From Flavobacterium branchiarum (lineage in GTDB: Bacteria; Bacteroidota; Bacteroidia; Flavobacteriales; Flavobacteriaceae), in assembly GCF_030409845.1 (NCBI RefSeq), contig NZ_JAUFQQ010000005.1, forward strand, positions 1,674,001 through 1,738,000: 64,000 nucleotides of DNA, read 5' to 3'. The notes below the pieces were generated by a model. The model was not told the origin of the DNA, ran no database searches, and saw nothing but the letters and a program-made list of their open reading frames with translations. The position numbers and the translations under genes were made by a program. Shown in pieces: positions 7,686-16,390 of this stretch. Positions within the stretch are counted from its first letter, which is position 1. Every line of letters begins with the position of its first letter.

Positions 7686-8438
7686 TTAATCTCTTTTTAC
7701 AATTGTCGATGAAGCTTGTGCTGTACTCATTACAACCAAATCGGCAATATTTACATGATACGGTCTAGAAACTACAAAATGAATAATATCTGCAATATCT
7801 TCTGCTTGTAATGGAGTAAATCCTTTATAAACATTGGAAGCTTTATTTGAATCTCCTTTAAAACGCACTTCACTAAATTCTGTTTCTACCATTCCTGGGT
7901 GAATCGCTCCTACTCTAATTCCAAACGGATTTAAATCAATTCGCATTCCTTGACTAATGGCATCAACAGCATGTTTGGTACCGCAATACACATTCCCGTT
8001 AGGATACACTTCTTTTGCAGCAGTAGAACCAATATTAATAATATGACCAGATTTCCTTACAGTCATTTGTGGTATAATCGCTTTAGAAACATACAGAAGC
8101 CCTTTGACGTTTATATCAATCATAGCGTCCCAATCGTCTAAATCACCCGTTTGAATCGGATCTAATCCATGTGCATTTCCTGCATTATTGATAAGAACAT
8201 CGATCTCAGAAAACGACTCTGGCAACGAACCAATATGCTCTAAAACAGCTTTTTTATCACGAACATCGAATGCCAAAGTATGTACGTCTGTATATACTTC
8301 TAGTTCTTTCTCAAGCGCTGCCAATCGGTCTTGTCTTCTTCCGCAAAGGATAACTTTATAATTGTTTTTCGCCAACATTTCCGCTGTAGCTTTACCTATA
8401 CCACTTGTAGCACCAGTTATTAAGGCTGTTTTTTTCAT
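7686..8438 (-). CDS. SDR-family NADP-dependent oxidoreductase (YdfG-like)
   Basis: A 250-residue classical short-chain dehydrogenase. It has the cofactor motif TGATSGIG at residues 7-14, the NNAGNAHG motif, the catalytic Ser in NIGSTAA and YCGTK as the YxxxK pair. The overall layout, including GxxGRRQDRL near residue 35 and VRFKGD near residue 190, resembles E. coli YdfG, which acts on 3-hydroxy acids and malonic semialdehyde; the true substrate is not determined. The basic GRRQDR after the second strand favours NADP. The start at 8438 gives the normal MKKTALITG; a longer frame to 8489 crosses an inverted repeat and is rejected. It is downstream of the aldo/keto reductase and may be co-transcribed with it. 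Confidence 0.9.
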   Translation of the reverse strand: MKKTALITGATSGIGKATAEMLAKNNYKVILCGRRQDRLAALEKELEVYTDVHTLAFDVRDKKAVLEHIGSLPESFSEIDVLINNAGNAHGLDPIQTGDLDDWDAMIDINVKGLLYVSKAIIPQMTVRKSGHIINIGSTAAKEVYPNGNVYCGTKHAVDAISQGMRIDLNPFGIRVGAIHPGMVETEFSEVRFKGDSNKASNVYKGFTPLQAEDIADIIHFVVSRPYHVNIADLVVMSTAQASSTIVKRD

Positions 8439-8454
8439 TCTCTTATGTTTATAA

Positions 8455-8501
8455 CACATAGAAATATTGATTTCACTTTTAGAAAACAATATTTCTATGT
8501 G
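8455..8501. promoter_or_regulatory. Perfect 15-bp inverted repeat upstream of the SDR gene
   Basis: CACATAGAAATATTG (8455-8469) and its exact reverse complement (8487-8501) flank a 17-base spacer. It lies 17 bases before the SDR start, between it and the aldo/keto reductase gene. On the minus strand no T-run follows, so it fits an operator or mRNA structure better than an intrinsic terminator. Confidence 0.65.
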
Positions 8502-8546
8502 CTTATTTTTAATTTAAAATTTAGGGAACTGAATCGTGCAAACTAA

Positions 8547-9419
8547 TTATGGCACATCGTCTCCCATACTTTCAGTCCAAATAGCAAACCAATCTTCTTT
8601 CTCTAACTTCAACTCTACTGCTTTTGTCAAAGCTTGAATTCTAGCTACGTTTACAGTTCCAGCAATTGGAATTACTTTTGCCGGATGACTTAAAATCCAA
8701 CTTAGTAAAATAGTATCCGAACCTAAACTATATTTAGAAACCAAAGTTGCCAACAACTTCTTTAATCTTCGTGTTTGTTTATTATCTTCTCTAAAAATAG
8801 TTCCTAATGGATTCCAGGACATCGGACGAATTCCGTGCATTTGCATATAATCAAAACTACCATCTACCATTGGCTCGAAATTTGTAGCCGAAAATTGTAC
8901 TTGGTTATAACTAACATCAATTTTTTGACGGATTAATTCAGTCTGAGAAGTTGTAAAATTTGACAATCCAAAATCAATAATCTTACCTTCTGTTCTTAGC
9001 TTTTCAACAGCTTCAGCAATTTCATCTGCTTGCATTAAAGGGCTTGGACGGTGTAATAAAAAAACATCTAAGTAATCTGTTTTTAAATTTTTCAAAGAAT
9101 TCTCAACAGACCAAATTATATATTCTTTCGAATAATCATAATGCTTAATTGTATTTTTTCTATTTTCAGCAATCATTTGAATGCCGCACTTAGAAATCAG
9201 TTGTAATTTCTCTCTTGAAATTTTACTTGCTGCAAATCCTTTCCCAAAATCTGCTTCGGTGGTATACGAACCATAAATATCAGCAAGGTCAAAGGTGGTG
9301 ATTTTATTTTCTAAACATATTTGGATAAGATTTTCCATTTCTTTGGGAGTTAGATTTTTATCCCAAACTCCCCAATTCATAGTGCCCACAATTATAGGCG
9401 ATAATAGTGTTTTGCTCAT
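8547..9419 (-). CDS. Aldo/keto reductase (YdhF-like)
   Basis: A 290-residue NADPH-dependent aldehyde/ketone reductase of the TIM-barrel AKR superfamily. The catalytic tetrad is visible: Asp and Tyr in TFDLADIYGSY, Lys in QLISKCG and His in FLLHRPSP. The late IPIAGTVNVARI segment is the usual NADP(H)-binding region. The length and the oddly late 'WTESMGDDVP' ending match the YdhF subgroup of oxidoreductases. It is upstream of and co-oriented with the SDR gene, 108 bases apart, with the inverted repeat between them. The physiological substrate is unknown. Confidence 0.9.
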   Translation of the reverse strand: MSKTLLSPIIVGTMNWGVWDKNLTPKEMENLIQICLENKITTFDLADIYGSYTTEADFGKGFAASKISREKLQLISKCGIQMIAENRKNTIKHYDYSKEYIIWSVENSLKNLKTDYLDVFLLHRPSPLMQADEIAEAVEKLRTEGKIIDFGLSNFTTSQTELIRQKIDVSYNQVQFSATNFEPMVDGSFDYMQMHGIRPMSWNPLGTIFREDNKQTRRLKKLLATLVSKYSLGSDTILLSWILSHPAKVIPIAGTVNVARIQALTKAVELKLEKEDWFAIWTESMGDDVP

Positions 9420-9631
9420 GGTAATATAACATTATTTGTAGTAATAAATCTTGCTTTGTAAAGCATAATCATCAAAGTTCTTAAAAATATAAAAATAGAT
9501 TCACAATTCATCCTTAAAATTAGAGCTTTGCCCGAAGTTTTAACCATTCTTTAACATCTTACTTCTCAAAAAATATTCAATTTGCACTCTCAAAAGTAAG
9601 GCATTAAATTCAAGGTTTTAAAAATATTTAT

Positions 9632-10636
9632 ATGGAAGAAAATACAACGACTTTAGACATTAGAGCGATCAATGAAAAAATTGAAAGAGAAAGTGCTTTT
9701 ATAGACCTTCTCACAATGGAAATGAACAAAGTTATTGTGGGTCAGAAACATATGGTCGAGCGTTTGTTAATCGGACTTCTAGGTCAAGGCCATATTTTGT
9801 TAGAAGGAGTTCCTGGATTAGCAAAGACTCTTGCGATAAATACATTGTCACAAGCAGTGCAAGGTTCATTCAGCCGTATTCAATTTACACCTGACTTATT
9901 ACCTGCCGATGTTGTTGGAACGATGATTTACAACATTAAGCAAAATGAATTTTCTATCAAAAAAGGACCAATTTTTGCAAATTTCGTTCTTGCCGATGAA
10001 ATTAACCGTGCTCCAGCCAAAGTACAATCGGCACTTTTGGAGGCGATGCAAGAAAAACAAGTTACTATTGGAGACACTACATTTAAACTAGATCGTCCGT
10101 TTTTAGTACTTGCAACTCAAAACCCAGTTGAACAAGAAGGGACATACCAACTTCCAGAAGCTCAAGTCGATCGTTTTATGCTTAAAACTGTGATTGACTA
10201 TCCTAAAATGGATGAAGAGCGTTTAGTAATTCGCCAGAATTTAAAAGGAAGCTACGAAAAAGTTAATGCTGTTGTTTCTGTAGATCAAATTTTACGCGCA
10301 CAAGAAGCTGTTCGTGAAGTTTATATGGACGAAAAAATAGAGAAATATATTCTAGATATTATTTTCGCAACACGTTACCCTGAAAAATATAAATTAGCAG
10401 ACTTAAAACCACTTATCAGTTTCGGAGCATCTCCACGTGGAAGTATTAACTTAGCCAATGCAGCTAAATGTTATGCTTTTATCAAACGTCGTGGTTATGT
10501 AATTCCAGAAGATGTTCGTGCAGTTGTACATGATGTATTACGTCACAGAGTAGGTATCACTTACGAAGCAGAAGCAGAAAACATAACTTCTGTAGACATC
10601 ATCAATAAAATTGTAAATGAAATTGAAGTACCTTAA
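9632..10636 (+). CDS. moxR: MoxR-family AAA+ ATPase
   Basis: A 334-residue MoxR ATPase, the chaperone-like motor that heads Bat/VWA operons. The Walker A motif is GVPGLAKT (about residues 65-72), Walker B with the adjacent Asp/Glu is VLADEINRAP, sensor 1 is ATQNPVEQEGTYQLPEAQ and the C-terminal lid contains FGASPRGSINL. It is cytosolic and is thought to remodel or insert metal into VWA-protein partners. It is the first gene of the eight-gene Bat cluster, with DUF58 79 bases downstream. Confidence 0.95.
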   Translation: MEENTTTLDIRAINEKIERESAFIDLLTMEMNKVIVGQKHMVERLLIGLLGQGHILLEGVPGLAKTLAINTLSQAVQGSFSRIQFTPDLLPADVVGTMIYNIKQNEFSIKKGPIFANFVLADEINRAPAKVQSALLEAMQEKQVTIGDTTFKLDRPFLVLATQNPVEQEGTYQLPEAQVDRFMLKTVIDYPKMDEERLVIRQNLKGSYEKVNAVVSVDQILRAQEAVREVYMDEKIEKYILDIIFATRYPEKYKLADLKPLISFGASPRGSINLANAAKCYAFIKRRGYVIPEDVRAVVHDVLRHRVGITYEAEAENITSVDIINKIVNEIEVP

Positions 10637-10649
10637 AAAATAGTTTTCG

Positions 10650-10695
10650 GTTTTCAGCCTCAGTAAACAAATTAAGACTTACTGAGACTGAAAAC
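10650..10695. repeat. Inverted word repeat between moxR and the DUF58 gene
   Basis: GTTTTCAGCCTCAGTAA (10650-10666) and TTACTGAGACTGAAAAC (10679-10695) are inverted with one mismatch around a 12-base loop, and a further GACTGAAAACT follows. The ACTGAGACTGAA word recurs in the 13-bp array near 55.9 kb. It could form a hairpin in the operon mRNA; there is no T-run typical of a terminator. Confidence 0.6.
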
Positions 10696-10715
10696 TGCGA
10701 CTGAAAACTAAAAAA

Positions 10716-11579
10716 ATGGATACAAAAGACCTATTAAAAAAAGTACGTAAAATAGAAATAAAAACCAAAAGATTGAGTAATCACATCTTTTCGGGAGAGT
10801 ACCATTCTTCATTCAAAGGACGAGGAATGACTTTTAGTGAAGTGCGCCAATACCAATATGGCGATGATATTCGTGCTATTGACTGGAATGTAACTGCACG
10901 TTATAATGAAGCTCACGTAAAAGTTTTTGAAGAAGAACGCGAACTTACCATGATGCTTATGGTGGATATTTCGGGTTCTGAAAATTTTGGTTCAAAAAGT
11001 CAATTTAAAAAAGATATCGTAACCGAAATTGCCGCAACAATGGCTTTCTCGGCAACACAGAATAATGACAAAATTGGGTTGATTTTATTTTCGGATATAA
11101 TCGAATTATATATTCCGCCTAAAAAAGGAAGGTCGCATGTATTACGTATCATTCGTGAACTAATCGAATTTGAACCTAAAAGCAATAAAACAGATATTGC
11201 ACAAGCATTTAAATTTTTATCGGGTACACAAAAGAAGAAAGCTATCGTTTTTGTAATCTCCGATTTCATGTCAGATGATTATGAACATACGTTAAAAATA
11301 GCTTCTAAAAAACATGACATTACAGGCATTCGAGTATATGATATTCGAGAAGAAAAAATACCAAATATCGGAATGGTTTCTATGCTTGATGCCGAAACCG
11401 GCAAAACACAATTAATCAATACAAGTTCAAAAACAATACGCACAAACTATGAGAAACATTATCATAGCAAAGTGAATTATTTTAAAGAAACGTTCAGTAA
11501 ATCAGGAGCTGGTGTGGTAAACACCCGTGTCGACGAAAGTTATGTCACCAAATTATTAGGCTATTTTAAATCAAGATAA
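10716..11579 (+). CDS. DUF58 protein of the Bat operon
   Basis: A 287-residue DUF58 protein, the usual partner of MoxR. The family signature is the YQYGDDIRAIDWNVTAR segment (about residues 46-62). It is followed by a VWA-like domain whose metal site starts with MVDISGSENFG, the DxSxS half of a MIDAS. There is no signal peptide or membrane segment, so it is cytosolic. By analogy with other MoxR operons it is a client or adaptor of the ATPase. Its ATG directly follows the word repeat. Confidence 0.92.
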   Translation: MDTKDLLKKVRKIEIKTKRLSNHIFSGEYHSSFKGRGMTFSEVRQYQYGDDIRAIDWNVTARYNEAHVKVFEEERELTMMLMVDISGSENFGSKSQFKKDIVTEIAATMAFSATQNNDKIGLILFSDIIELYIPPKKGRSHVLRIIRELIEFEPKSNKTDIAQAFKFLSGTQKKKAIVFVISDFMSDDYEHTLKIASKKHDITGIRVYDIREEKIPNIGMVSMLDAETGKTQLINTSSKTIRTNYEKHYHSKVNYFKETFSKSGAGVVNTRVDESYVTKLLGYFKSR

Positions 11580-11727
11580 AGAAATTAGATTATTAGGCTT
11601 CTTAGATTGTTAGATTTAAACAAAATTAGGAAGACACAAATTAAAAAATAAAATTCGCTTAAATCTGTACCTTCAATGTCCTTTTTTAAGTATTCATTTT
11701 AGACTAAAATCTAAAATCATTAATCAG

Positions 11728-13359
11728 ATGAAATTAAAACTTTACATATTTTTATTCTTACTATCAGCAACTGTTTTTGCACAACAAAAACAAATTGAGA
11801 CTAGTATAGATACTACTAAAAATAAAATTGGAGCTGAGTTTAAACTAACACTTAAAACTACGGTCGATACTAAGTCGAAAGTTGTTTTTCCAAAACTTAA
11901 AAACATTGGTCCACTTGAGGTAATTAAATCCTATCCAATTGATACTGTCAAAAAAGAAGACCGTTATGAATTGATTAAAAAATATGGTTTAACACAATTT
12001 GATTCTGGGAGATATACTATTCCGAGTATTCAAATTCTTATTGATAAAAAACCTTACCTATCCGATTCTATTCGAGTAGAGGTTGCTAATGTGAAAGTTG
12101 ATACGTTGCAACAAAAAATGTATGACATTAAAGACATTACTAAAGTTGAAAATCAAATTGGCGATTGGTGGAAATACCTTTTGGCTCTTATTTTAATTTT
12201 AGGAATTGGTGTTTTGGTATATTGGTTTATCAAAAAAAGGCAACAGAAAAAAATAGAAGAAGAAGTTTATAAAACTCCAATCGAAAAAGCAACAAGCTTG
12301 CTTAATACATTAGAGAAAAAAGAACTTTGGCAAAAAGGAGAAGTCAAAGCTTATTATAGTGAATTGACTGATATTGCTAGAAATTATATAGAGGAAGCTA
12401 TAGAAATTCCCGCAATGGAAAGCACAACTTCTGAATTAATACAAGGTATTAGAGCTGCTTCTTTGAAAAAGAAAATGACGCTTACGCCAGAAACAGTAGA
12501 AAACCTTGAACGTGTACTTAAACAAGCCGATTTAGTTAAGTTTGCAAAATCTAAACCATTGGATTTTGAAATTACGGAAGACCGAAATAAAATTCAAAAA
12601 GTAATTCTTACTCTAGACAGTGCAATTCCTGTTGAAGTCGTTGTTGAAGAAGATACATTATTAAATGAGGCTCAGAGACAGAAACAAATAAAACTTCAAT
12701 TACTAAAAAAACGCAACAAACGTATTGCTTTATCTGTAGCGACAGTTTTATTCCTGATTGTTCTAGTTACTGGGTATTTCATTGCCACAAAAGGATTTAC
12801 TTATGTAAAAGATAATATCATCGGGCATCCATCTAAAGAGCTATTAGAAGGAGAATGGGTAAAAAGTGATTACGGAAATCCAGGAATCTTGATTGAAACT
12901 CCAAAGGTTTTAAAACGAATGGATTTAACCAAAACCTTACCTAAAGAAGGTTTGGCATTAATTAAAGAAATGCAATCTTTTGGATATGGAAGCTTGGTAG
13001 ATAACTTCTCATTGATGATTTCGACTTTAAAATACAAACAAGAAACTCAAATTGATTTATCAAAATCTCTAGAAGTTACCATCAAAACTATCGAAGCGCA
13101 AGGAGCTCGAAACATGATTGTAAAAGAAGAAGATTTTGAAACTAAGGAAGGAATTCGAGGAATAAAAGGATATGGAACTTTCTCAAGCATAGATGAGGGA
13201 AGCAAATCAAGTACTAAAATGTATTATGAGATTCTTTTATTTAGTCAAGAAGGCGGATTACAACAAATAATGATTTTTCACGAAGAAGGAGATACTTATG
13301 CAAATGATATTGCAGATCGTATATTAAACTCTGTGGAACTAAAAAAAGCAACTAATTAA
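11728..13359 (+). CDS. BatD-like membrane protein of the Bat operon
   Basis: A 543-residue protein with an N-terminal signal peptide (to about residue 19, FAQQK) and a periplasmic domain with a repeated beta-rich pattern resembling the start of BatD proteins. A membrane segment near residues 148-167 (WWKYLLALILILGIGVLVYWF) is followed by a helical cytosolic domain with YYSELTDIARNYIEEA, similar to the DUF4381/BatD C-terminus. A second membrane segment lies near 330-350, then a C-terminal domain. The last part is not recognised. It overlaps batA by one base (TAATG), so the two are translationally coupled. Flanking genes place it in aerotolerance/envelope stress. Confidence 0.8.
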   Translation: MKLKLYIFLFLLSATVFAQQKQIETSIDTTKNKIGAEFKLTLKTTVDTKSKVVFPKLKNIGPLEVIKSYPIDTVKKEDRYELIKKYGLTQFDSGRYTIPSIQILIDKKPYLSDSIRVEVANVKVDTLQQKMYDIKDITKVENQIGDWWKYLLALILILGIGVLVYWFIKKRQQKKIEEEVYKTPIEKATSLLNTLEKKELWQKGEVKAYYSELTDIARNYIEEAIEIPAMESTTSELIQGIRAASLKKKMTLTPETVENLERVLKQADLVKFAKSKPLDFEITEDRNKIQKVILTLDSAIPVEVVVEEDTLLNEAQRQKQIKLQLLKKRNKRIALSVATVLFLIVLVTGYFIATKGFTYVKDNIIGHPSKELLEGEWVKSDYGNPGILIETPKVLKRMDLTKTLPKEGLALIKEMQSFGYGSLVDNFSLMISTLKYKQETQIDLSKSLEVTIKTIEAQGARNMIVKEEDFETKEGIRGIKGYGTFSSIDEGSKSSTKMYYEILLFSQEGGLQQIMIFHEEGDTYANDIADRILNSVELKKATN

Positions 13360-14360
13360 TGGATAAAATAACTTTTTTAAACCCTGAGTTTTTCTGGTTG
13401 TTTCTTTTGATTCCCATTGCAATTGCTTGGTTATTCTGGAAAAGAAAGCAGCAATCGGCAACACTAAAAATGAGTTCATTGCAAGGTTTTAAATCTTCAG
13501 AATCATTGTTAGCCAAACTAAAACCTTTTTTGGGTGTATTTCGAATTTTAGCATTATGCTCATTAATAATTGCGCTTGCAAGACCTAGAACAGTAGATGT
13601 AAGCAATAAAACGAAAACTACAAAAGGAATAGATATTGTAATGTCAATTGACGTTTCTGGAAGTATGCTTGCAAGAGATTTAAAACCAGATCGTATGCAA
13701 GCCCTTAAAAAATTAGCAGCCGAATTTGTAAACGAAAGACCAAATGACAGAATTGGAATCGTTTTATATGCATCTGAAGCTTATACAAAAATACCTGTAA
13801 CAAGCGATAAAGCAATTATCCTTGAAGCAATCAAAAGCATAAAATACGACAATGTTTTAGTTGATGGAACTGGAATAGGAATGGGATTGGCAACTGCTGT
13901 AAACAGACTTAAAGACAGTAAAGCAAAAAGCAAAGTCATTATATTAATGACAGATGGTGTAAATAACGCTGGGTTTATTGAACCAGACACAGCCGCTGAT
14001 ATTGCAAAACAATACGGAATTAAAGTATATACAATTGGAATTGGAACTAACGGAATGGCCGAATTTCCATATGCAATTGCTCCGAATGGTCAGTTTTTAT
14101 TCAGAATGATGAAAGTAGAAATTGATGAGCAAATGATGAAAACTATTGCAAACAAAACAGGAGGAAAATATTTTAGAGCTACAAGTAATGAAAAATTAGC
14201 CTCTATTTACAATGAAATTAATAAACTGGAGACAACCGAAATCGAAGAACTAAAATTCTATGATTACGATGAAAAATTCAGACCTTTTGTGATATTAGCA
14301 GGTTTATTGCTTTTATTAGAAATTGGATTACGAAATACTGTTTACAGGAGTTTTATATAA
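13359..14360 (+). CDS. batA: BatA, VWA-domain aerotolerance protein
   Basis: A 333-residue inner-membrane protein with hydrophobic segments at the N-terminus (residues 11-28 and about 56-73) and near the C-terminus (about 306-325) around a VWA domain. The MIDAS motif is SIDVSGSMLARD, with the Thr/Asp partners in ILMTDGVNNAG. This is the usual BatA arrangement of BatA/BatB pairs. It is coupled to the preceding gene by the TAATG overlap and followed by batB after 73 bases. The Bat proteins are linked to oxygen tolerance in Bacteroides; their molecular role is still not settled. Confidence 0.93.
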   Translation: MDKITFLNPEFFWLFLLIPIAIAWLFWKRKQQSATLKMSSLQGFKSSESLLAKLKPFLGVFRILALCSLIIALARPRTVDVSNKTKTTKGIDIVMSIDVSGSMLARDLKPDRMQALKKLAAEFVNERPNDRIGIVLYASEAYTKIPVTSDKAIILEAIKSIKYDNVLVDGTGIGMGLATAVNRLKDSKAKSKVIILMTDGVNNAGFIEPDTAADIAKQYGIKVYTIGIGTNGMAEFPYAIAPNGQFLFRMMKVEIDEQMMKTIANKTGGKYFRATSNEKLASIYNEINKLETTEIEELKFYDYDEKFRPFVILAGLLLLLEIGLRNTVYRSFI

Positions 14361-14433
14361 TGTTACCGTTATCAGTCAATCTATTCAATAAGTAATGAAG
14401 ACCTTGGCTGAGAGTGAAAACTTAAATTAAAAA

Positions 14434-15468
14434 ATGGAATTAGACGAAAAAAAATATTTATACCTTCTTATACTGCTTCCAATTTTGGCTTGCATTTTCT
14501 TTTTCAATATGTACTGGAAAAGAAAAAAACAACGCGAATTTGGAGATTTAGAATTAGTAAAAAAACTAGCTCCTGAACATTCTATTTTTAAACCATTTTT
14601 AAAACTAGGAGTTATCCTTTTAGCTTTAGCAGCATTGGTTTTAGGATTGGTTAATCCGAAAATTGGAACAAAAATGGAGACTGTAAAACGTGAAGGAATC
14701 GATATTGTATTTGCAGTAGACGTTTCTAAAAGTATGCTTGCAGAAGATGTTGCTCCAAATCGTTTAGAAAAAAGTAAGCAACTGGTTTCTCAAATTGTAA
14801 AACAATTAGGAAATGACCGTATAGGAATTGTTGCCTATGCCGGAAGTGCTTTTCCTGTTTTGCCAATTACAACTGATTATAGTGTTGCCAAAATGTTTTT
14901 GCAAAGCATGACCCCAGATATGGTATCCTCACAAGGAACATCTCTTGACGAAGCTATAAAACTATCAGCGACTTATTTTGACGAAAAAAGCAAAACAAGT
15001 AAGCTATTGATCTTGATTTCGGATGGTGAAGATCATTCAGAAGGAGCCGATGTTGCTGCTGAAGAAGCCAATAAATTAGGAATGAAAATCATTACTATTG
15101 GTGTTGGAACCGAAAAAGGTGCTACGATTCCATTAAAGAAAAATGGTGTAGTCGAAAGCTACCAAAGAGATAATAATAACGAAATAGTTATTACAAAATT
15201 AAATCAAGAAGGCTTAAAGGCTATCGCAAAAGCAACAAAAGGTGGTTATGTCTACGGCGGTAGCACCAAAGAAGTCTTAGATTATGTAAAGAATGCTTTA
15301 GACAACATCCAAAAAACTGAATTTGAAGCTACACAAATGGCCGATTTTCAATCTCAATTTCAATGGTTTATTGGTATTGCTTTTGTTTTATTGTTCATTG
15401 ATCTATTCTTATTGGAAAGAAAAACAAATTGGATAAAAGAGTTGAATTTATTTAACGAGAAAAAATAA
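14434..15468 (+). CDS. batB: BatB, VWA-domain aerotolerance protein
   Basis: A 344-residue paralogue of BatA with the same plan: two N-terminal hydrophobic segments (about 9-26 and 56-75), a VWA domain and a C-terminal membrane segment (about 306-325). The MIDAS motif is AVDVSKSMLAEDV, and ISDGEDHSEGA supplies the later metal ligands. The Lys within DxSxS (DVSKS) is common in BatB. It probably pairs with BatA at the inner membrane. It is followed by batC after 51 bases. Confidence 0.93.
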   Translation: MELDEKKYLYLLILLPILACIFFFNMYWKRKKQREFGDLELVKKLAPEHSIFKPFLKLGVILLALAALVLGLVNPKIGTKMETVKREGIDIVFAVDVSKSMLAEDVAPNRLEKSKQLVSQIVKQLGNDRIGIVAYAGSAFPVLPITTDYSVAKMFLQSMTPDMVSSQGTSLDEAIKLSATYFDEKSKTSKLLILISDGEDHSEGADVAAEEANKLGMKIITIGVGTEKGATIPLKKNGVVESYQRDNNNEIVITKLNQEGLKAIAKATKGGYVYGGSTKEVLDYVKNALDNIQKTEFEATQMADFQSQFQWFIGIAFVLLFIDLFLLERKTNWIKELNLFNEKK

Positions 15469-15519
15469 TTGTTTCAAGACAGTTACTACATTTTGAAACA
15501 AAAAAACAAAAAAATTAGA

Positions 15520-16302
15520 ATGAAAAATTTACTTCTATATATTTTATTAACGCTTTCATTGACCATTTCGGCTCAAGAAAAGGATAAAGCGTTGCCAAAA
15601 GCTAATGAAGAATATAAACAGAATAATTTTGTAGATGCGGAAGCTAATTATAGAATTTCGCAATCTAAATTTCCAAATCGAACCGTTGCTCCTTACAACT
15701 TAGGAAATGCTATTTATAAGCAAAACCAAGCAGGAGAAGCTAAATTTGCTTACGCGAAAGCCATAAAGAATGCTAAAACTCCTTCTCAAAAACACAAAGC
15801 ATTTCATAACCTAGGTAATGTTTTTATGAAAGAGAAAGATTATGGCCAAGCAGTTGAAGCTTATAAAAATGCGTTACGTAACAATCCTTCGGATGAAGAA
15901 ACACGTTACAACTATGCTTTAGCAAAGAAAATGCTAAAAGAAAATCCTCCTAAAGAAGATAAGAACAAGGACAAAAATAAAGACAAGGATAAGGATAAGG
16001 ATAAGAAGGACGACAAAAAAGACGGCGACAAAGATAAGAAAGACGACAAAGGCGATAAAGACAAAGACAAAAAAGACGACAAGGGCGATCCTAATAAAGA
16101 TAAAAAGGACGGAAAAGATGACAAAGGAGATCCAAAAAAAGAAGATAATAAAGGAGAACCAAAACCAGCACCTGGAGGCATATCAAAAGAGCGTTTACAG
16201 AATCTCTTAGACGCAGTAAATAACGAAGAAAAGAAAATTCAAGATAAAGTGAATGCTCAAAAAGTAAAAGGAGCTCCTAAGAAAACCGAAAAAGACTGGT
16301 AA
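15520..16302 (+). CDS. batC: BatC, TPR protein with a Lys/Asp-rich tail
   Basis: A 260-residue protein with a signal peptide (MKNLLLYILLTLSLTISAQ) and tetratricopeptide repeats over residues ~25-140 (APYNLGNAIYKQNQAGEA, FHNLGNVFMKEKDYGQAVEAYKNAL). A low-complexity stretch of Lys, Asp and Gly follows (about residues 145-215), made of KDKD/KDDK/GDKD runs, then a short conserved end (KERLQNLLDAVNNEEKKIQDK). I chose the ATG at 15520 because it begins the signal peptide; a TTG frame to 15469 is not needed. TPRs suggest a periplasmic scaffold for BatA/B/D. The repeat-coding DNA is prone to slippage. Confidence 0.9.
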   Translation: MKNLLLYILLTLSLTISAQEKDKALPKANEEYKQNNFVDAEANYRISQSKFPNRTVAPYNLGNAIYKQNQAGEAKFAYAKAIKNAKTPSQKHKAFHNLGNVFMKEKDYGQAVEAYKNALRNNPSDEETRYNYALAKKMLKENPPKEDKNKDKNKDKDKDKDKKDDKKDGDKDKKDDKGDKDKDKKDDKGDPNKDKKDGKDDKGDPKKEDNKGEPKPAPGGISKERLQNLLDAVNNEEKKIQDKVNAQKVKGAPKKTEKDW

Positions 16303-16390
16303 ACTCATAATGTGTTCTTTTTAAAACCAGAACACAATAAACAATAAAACATTTTAAAAATAAACGGTTAAAAAAACTGACAAACAAGTA

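Noticed and set aside
8439..8489. N-terminal extension of the SDR gene
   Set aside because: It would run through the 15-bp inverted repeat and precede the normal Rossmann start.
13352..13606. Minus-strand open frame opposite batA
   Set aside because: No family resemblance; batA is strongly supported on the other strand.
15912..16181. Minus-strand open frame rich in Ser, Leu and Phe opposite batC
   Set aside because: It is the complement of the Lys/Asp repeat DNA, which lacks stops for compositional reasons; batC is supported by domains and operon context.
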